From contig NC_083574.1 in the NCBI RefSeq assembly GCF_027579695.1, positions 47,004,559 through 47,068,558 of the forward strand: a stretch of 64,000 nucleotides of DNA, written 5' to 3'. Shown one piece after another: positions 63,116-64,000 of this stretch (positions are counted from its first letter, which is position 1; every line of letters starts with the position of its first letter). The DNA comes from Neoarius graeffei (Eukaryota > Chordata > Actinopteri > Siluriformes > Ariidae). Both the position numbers and the translations under genes were made by a program. The notes below the pieces were generated by a model that worked only from the letters and a program-made list of their open reading frames with translations, ran no database searches and was not told the origin of the DNA.

Positions 63116-64000
63116 TGCTGTCCTTGACCGCCATGCAATGGAGTAGTAAGGCATCTGCTTCCATCCACTAGCCTGGGGTGGTGCCTTGAGCAAGCACTAG
63201 CAACTCCTTGTTCCCCCGGTTAGGGTTATGACCGAAGACCGGACTTGGCAGACTGTGCGGAGGAGACCACCACCTGGTGGTTCAATGGGCAGGAAGGTGG
63301 ACCCAGCAAAGCATTTGTGGAGCGCAGTCAGGGCACAGTAGAACACTGTTGGCCATCCACTGCATCCCGACCTAGCTCTGGCCGTCTTGATCCTGTCTTG
63401 CTTCTGAACTCAGTTAGGTTGGGATGAGAGAGTGAGGCTGACTGCTGTGCAACTCTTCCTCACTCTAATCCAAGTCACGCACAAGTCATGCCTTCAAATT
63501 CAAGTCCCGTGGCTATGGGCAAGTGGTGAAGCAGAGGTGTGGAAACAGTGGAAGCTGTAGTCACGAACCTGCACACAGGTGACCCAGGGCATAGGGTTGC
63601 TCTCTGCTGGAATGAACAGGGCTTTCCACTAAGGCTCATACTAGCCAGCCATGACAAATAAGTAGCCAGCCGGGGGGGTGGGTAGTAAACACAAAAAACT
63701 CCTGTGCACGCAGTTCCCAGGATTAAATGTATTTTCCACAGACCATTTATTTATTCACTTTACTCAAATACAAAGTAAAATGGCAGTAAATCTTCTTTCT
63801 TTTCTTGTATTCAACTGACAAACTGAGGTTGCAGGTCATTATAACGTGTTGAAGAACAGTCAGAGCGACAAAAATATAACCTAAAATGTACAAATAAAAA
63901 TACTCTGCAGTATTTACTAAATCACATACTGCAACAGTAACAATATAACACATGTAGGCCTACGTTAATTATGGTATAAGTGCTACCATTGAAATAAATA
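63116..64000. other. No recognised gene; possible old repeat, then AT-rich end
   Basis: 63110-63660 is GC-richer and has repeat-like text (GTTAGGGTTATGACCGAAGA, GGAGACCACCACCTGGTGG) which I cannot name. 63690-64000 is AT-rich without a coding motif. Confidence 0.3.

Overview
This window is eukaryotic and almost certainly from a teleost fish. It holds about two dozen copies or fragments of one tRNA-derived SINE (DANA/Mermaid-like head), several hAT elements with 8-bp target duplications, Tc1 transposons, L1/Tx1-like, CR1/L2-like and RTE-like non-LTR retrotransposons, and only a few split host genes with GT-AG introns. I see no operons, CRISPR arrays or other prokaryotic features. I cannot fix the species; the repeat mix would suit a catfish or a related lineage, but that is a guess.

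Host genes sit mainly in the centre. A spata2-like gene (best match spata2l, + strand) has two coding exons, 30959-31294 and 32145-33596, giving 595 residues when spliced. It has an N-terminal PUB-type region and an unusual C-terminal array of cysteine/histidine units. About 1 kb downstream, convergent on the - strand, is pdf (mitochondrial peptide deformylase): exon 1 at 40572-41139, exon 2 at 34616-34773, 241 residues when spliced. Its 5.8-kb intron is filled with mobile DNA. A probable first coding exon of an unrecognised gene lies at 60694-60747 (+). A small exon of a multi-copy fish SWIM/YqaJ-type family lies at 1386-1714 (-), inside what looks like a mobile unit.

Layout: 1-2600, hAT-like C-terminal coding debris, a foldback and the YqaJ-family unit. 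3600-5200, an L2-like LINE split by a TIR element. 5212-8640, a SINE split by a 3.26-kb TIR element with 5-bp duplications. 8700-9420, a LINE relic split by a SINE. 10380-14178, a hAT copy (TSD ATTTCTCC) with nested SINEs and a 641-bp tandem duplication. 14686-16280, a SINE split by another TIR element. 17280-24348, a hAT copy (TSD CTATTGAT) that swallowed an L1/Tx1-like LINE, itself interrupted by a Tc1 and a small hAT MITE. 24948-25083, an 18S rRNA relic. 25098-26125, a SINE tandem duplication. 28325-30771, a TIR element with an internal inverted repeat. 31000-41140, spata2l and pdf. 41344-43549, a ~200-bp tandem array broken by a SINE and an RTE-like LINE. 46850-48900, LINE ends and SINEs. 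49468-50230, a TIR element in a TA microsatellite. 50774-59300, a nearly full-length CR1/L2-like LINE split by two hAT elements (TSDs ATGTAGAG and GAACTATA). 59480-64000, SINEs, the unknown first exon and unclassified sequence.

The strongest observations are exact target-site duplications that let the insertion order be read from the sequence; the tandem C-x2-C-x3-H-x3-C-x5-C-x4-H units in spata2l; palindromic TTAA elements in the spata2l intron and just after its stop codon; and the degraded 18S rRNA fragment. All family assignments rest on recall of conserved motifs, not on database searches.
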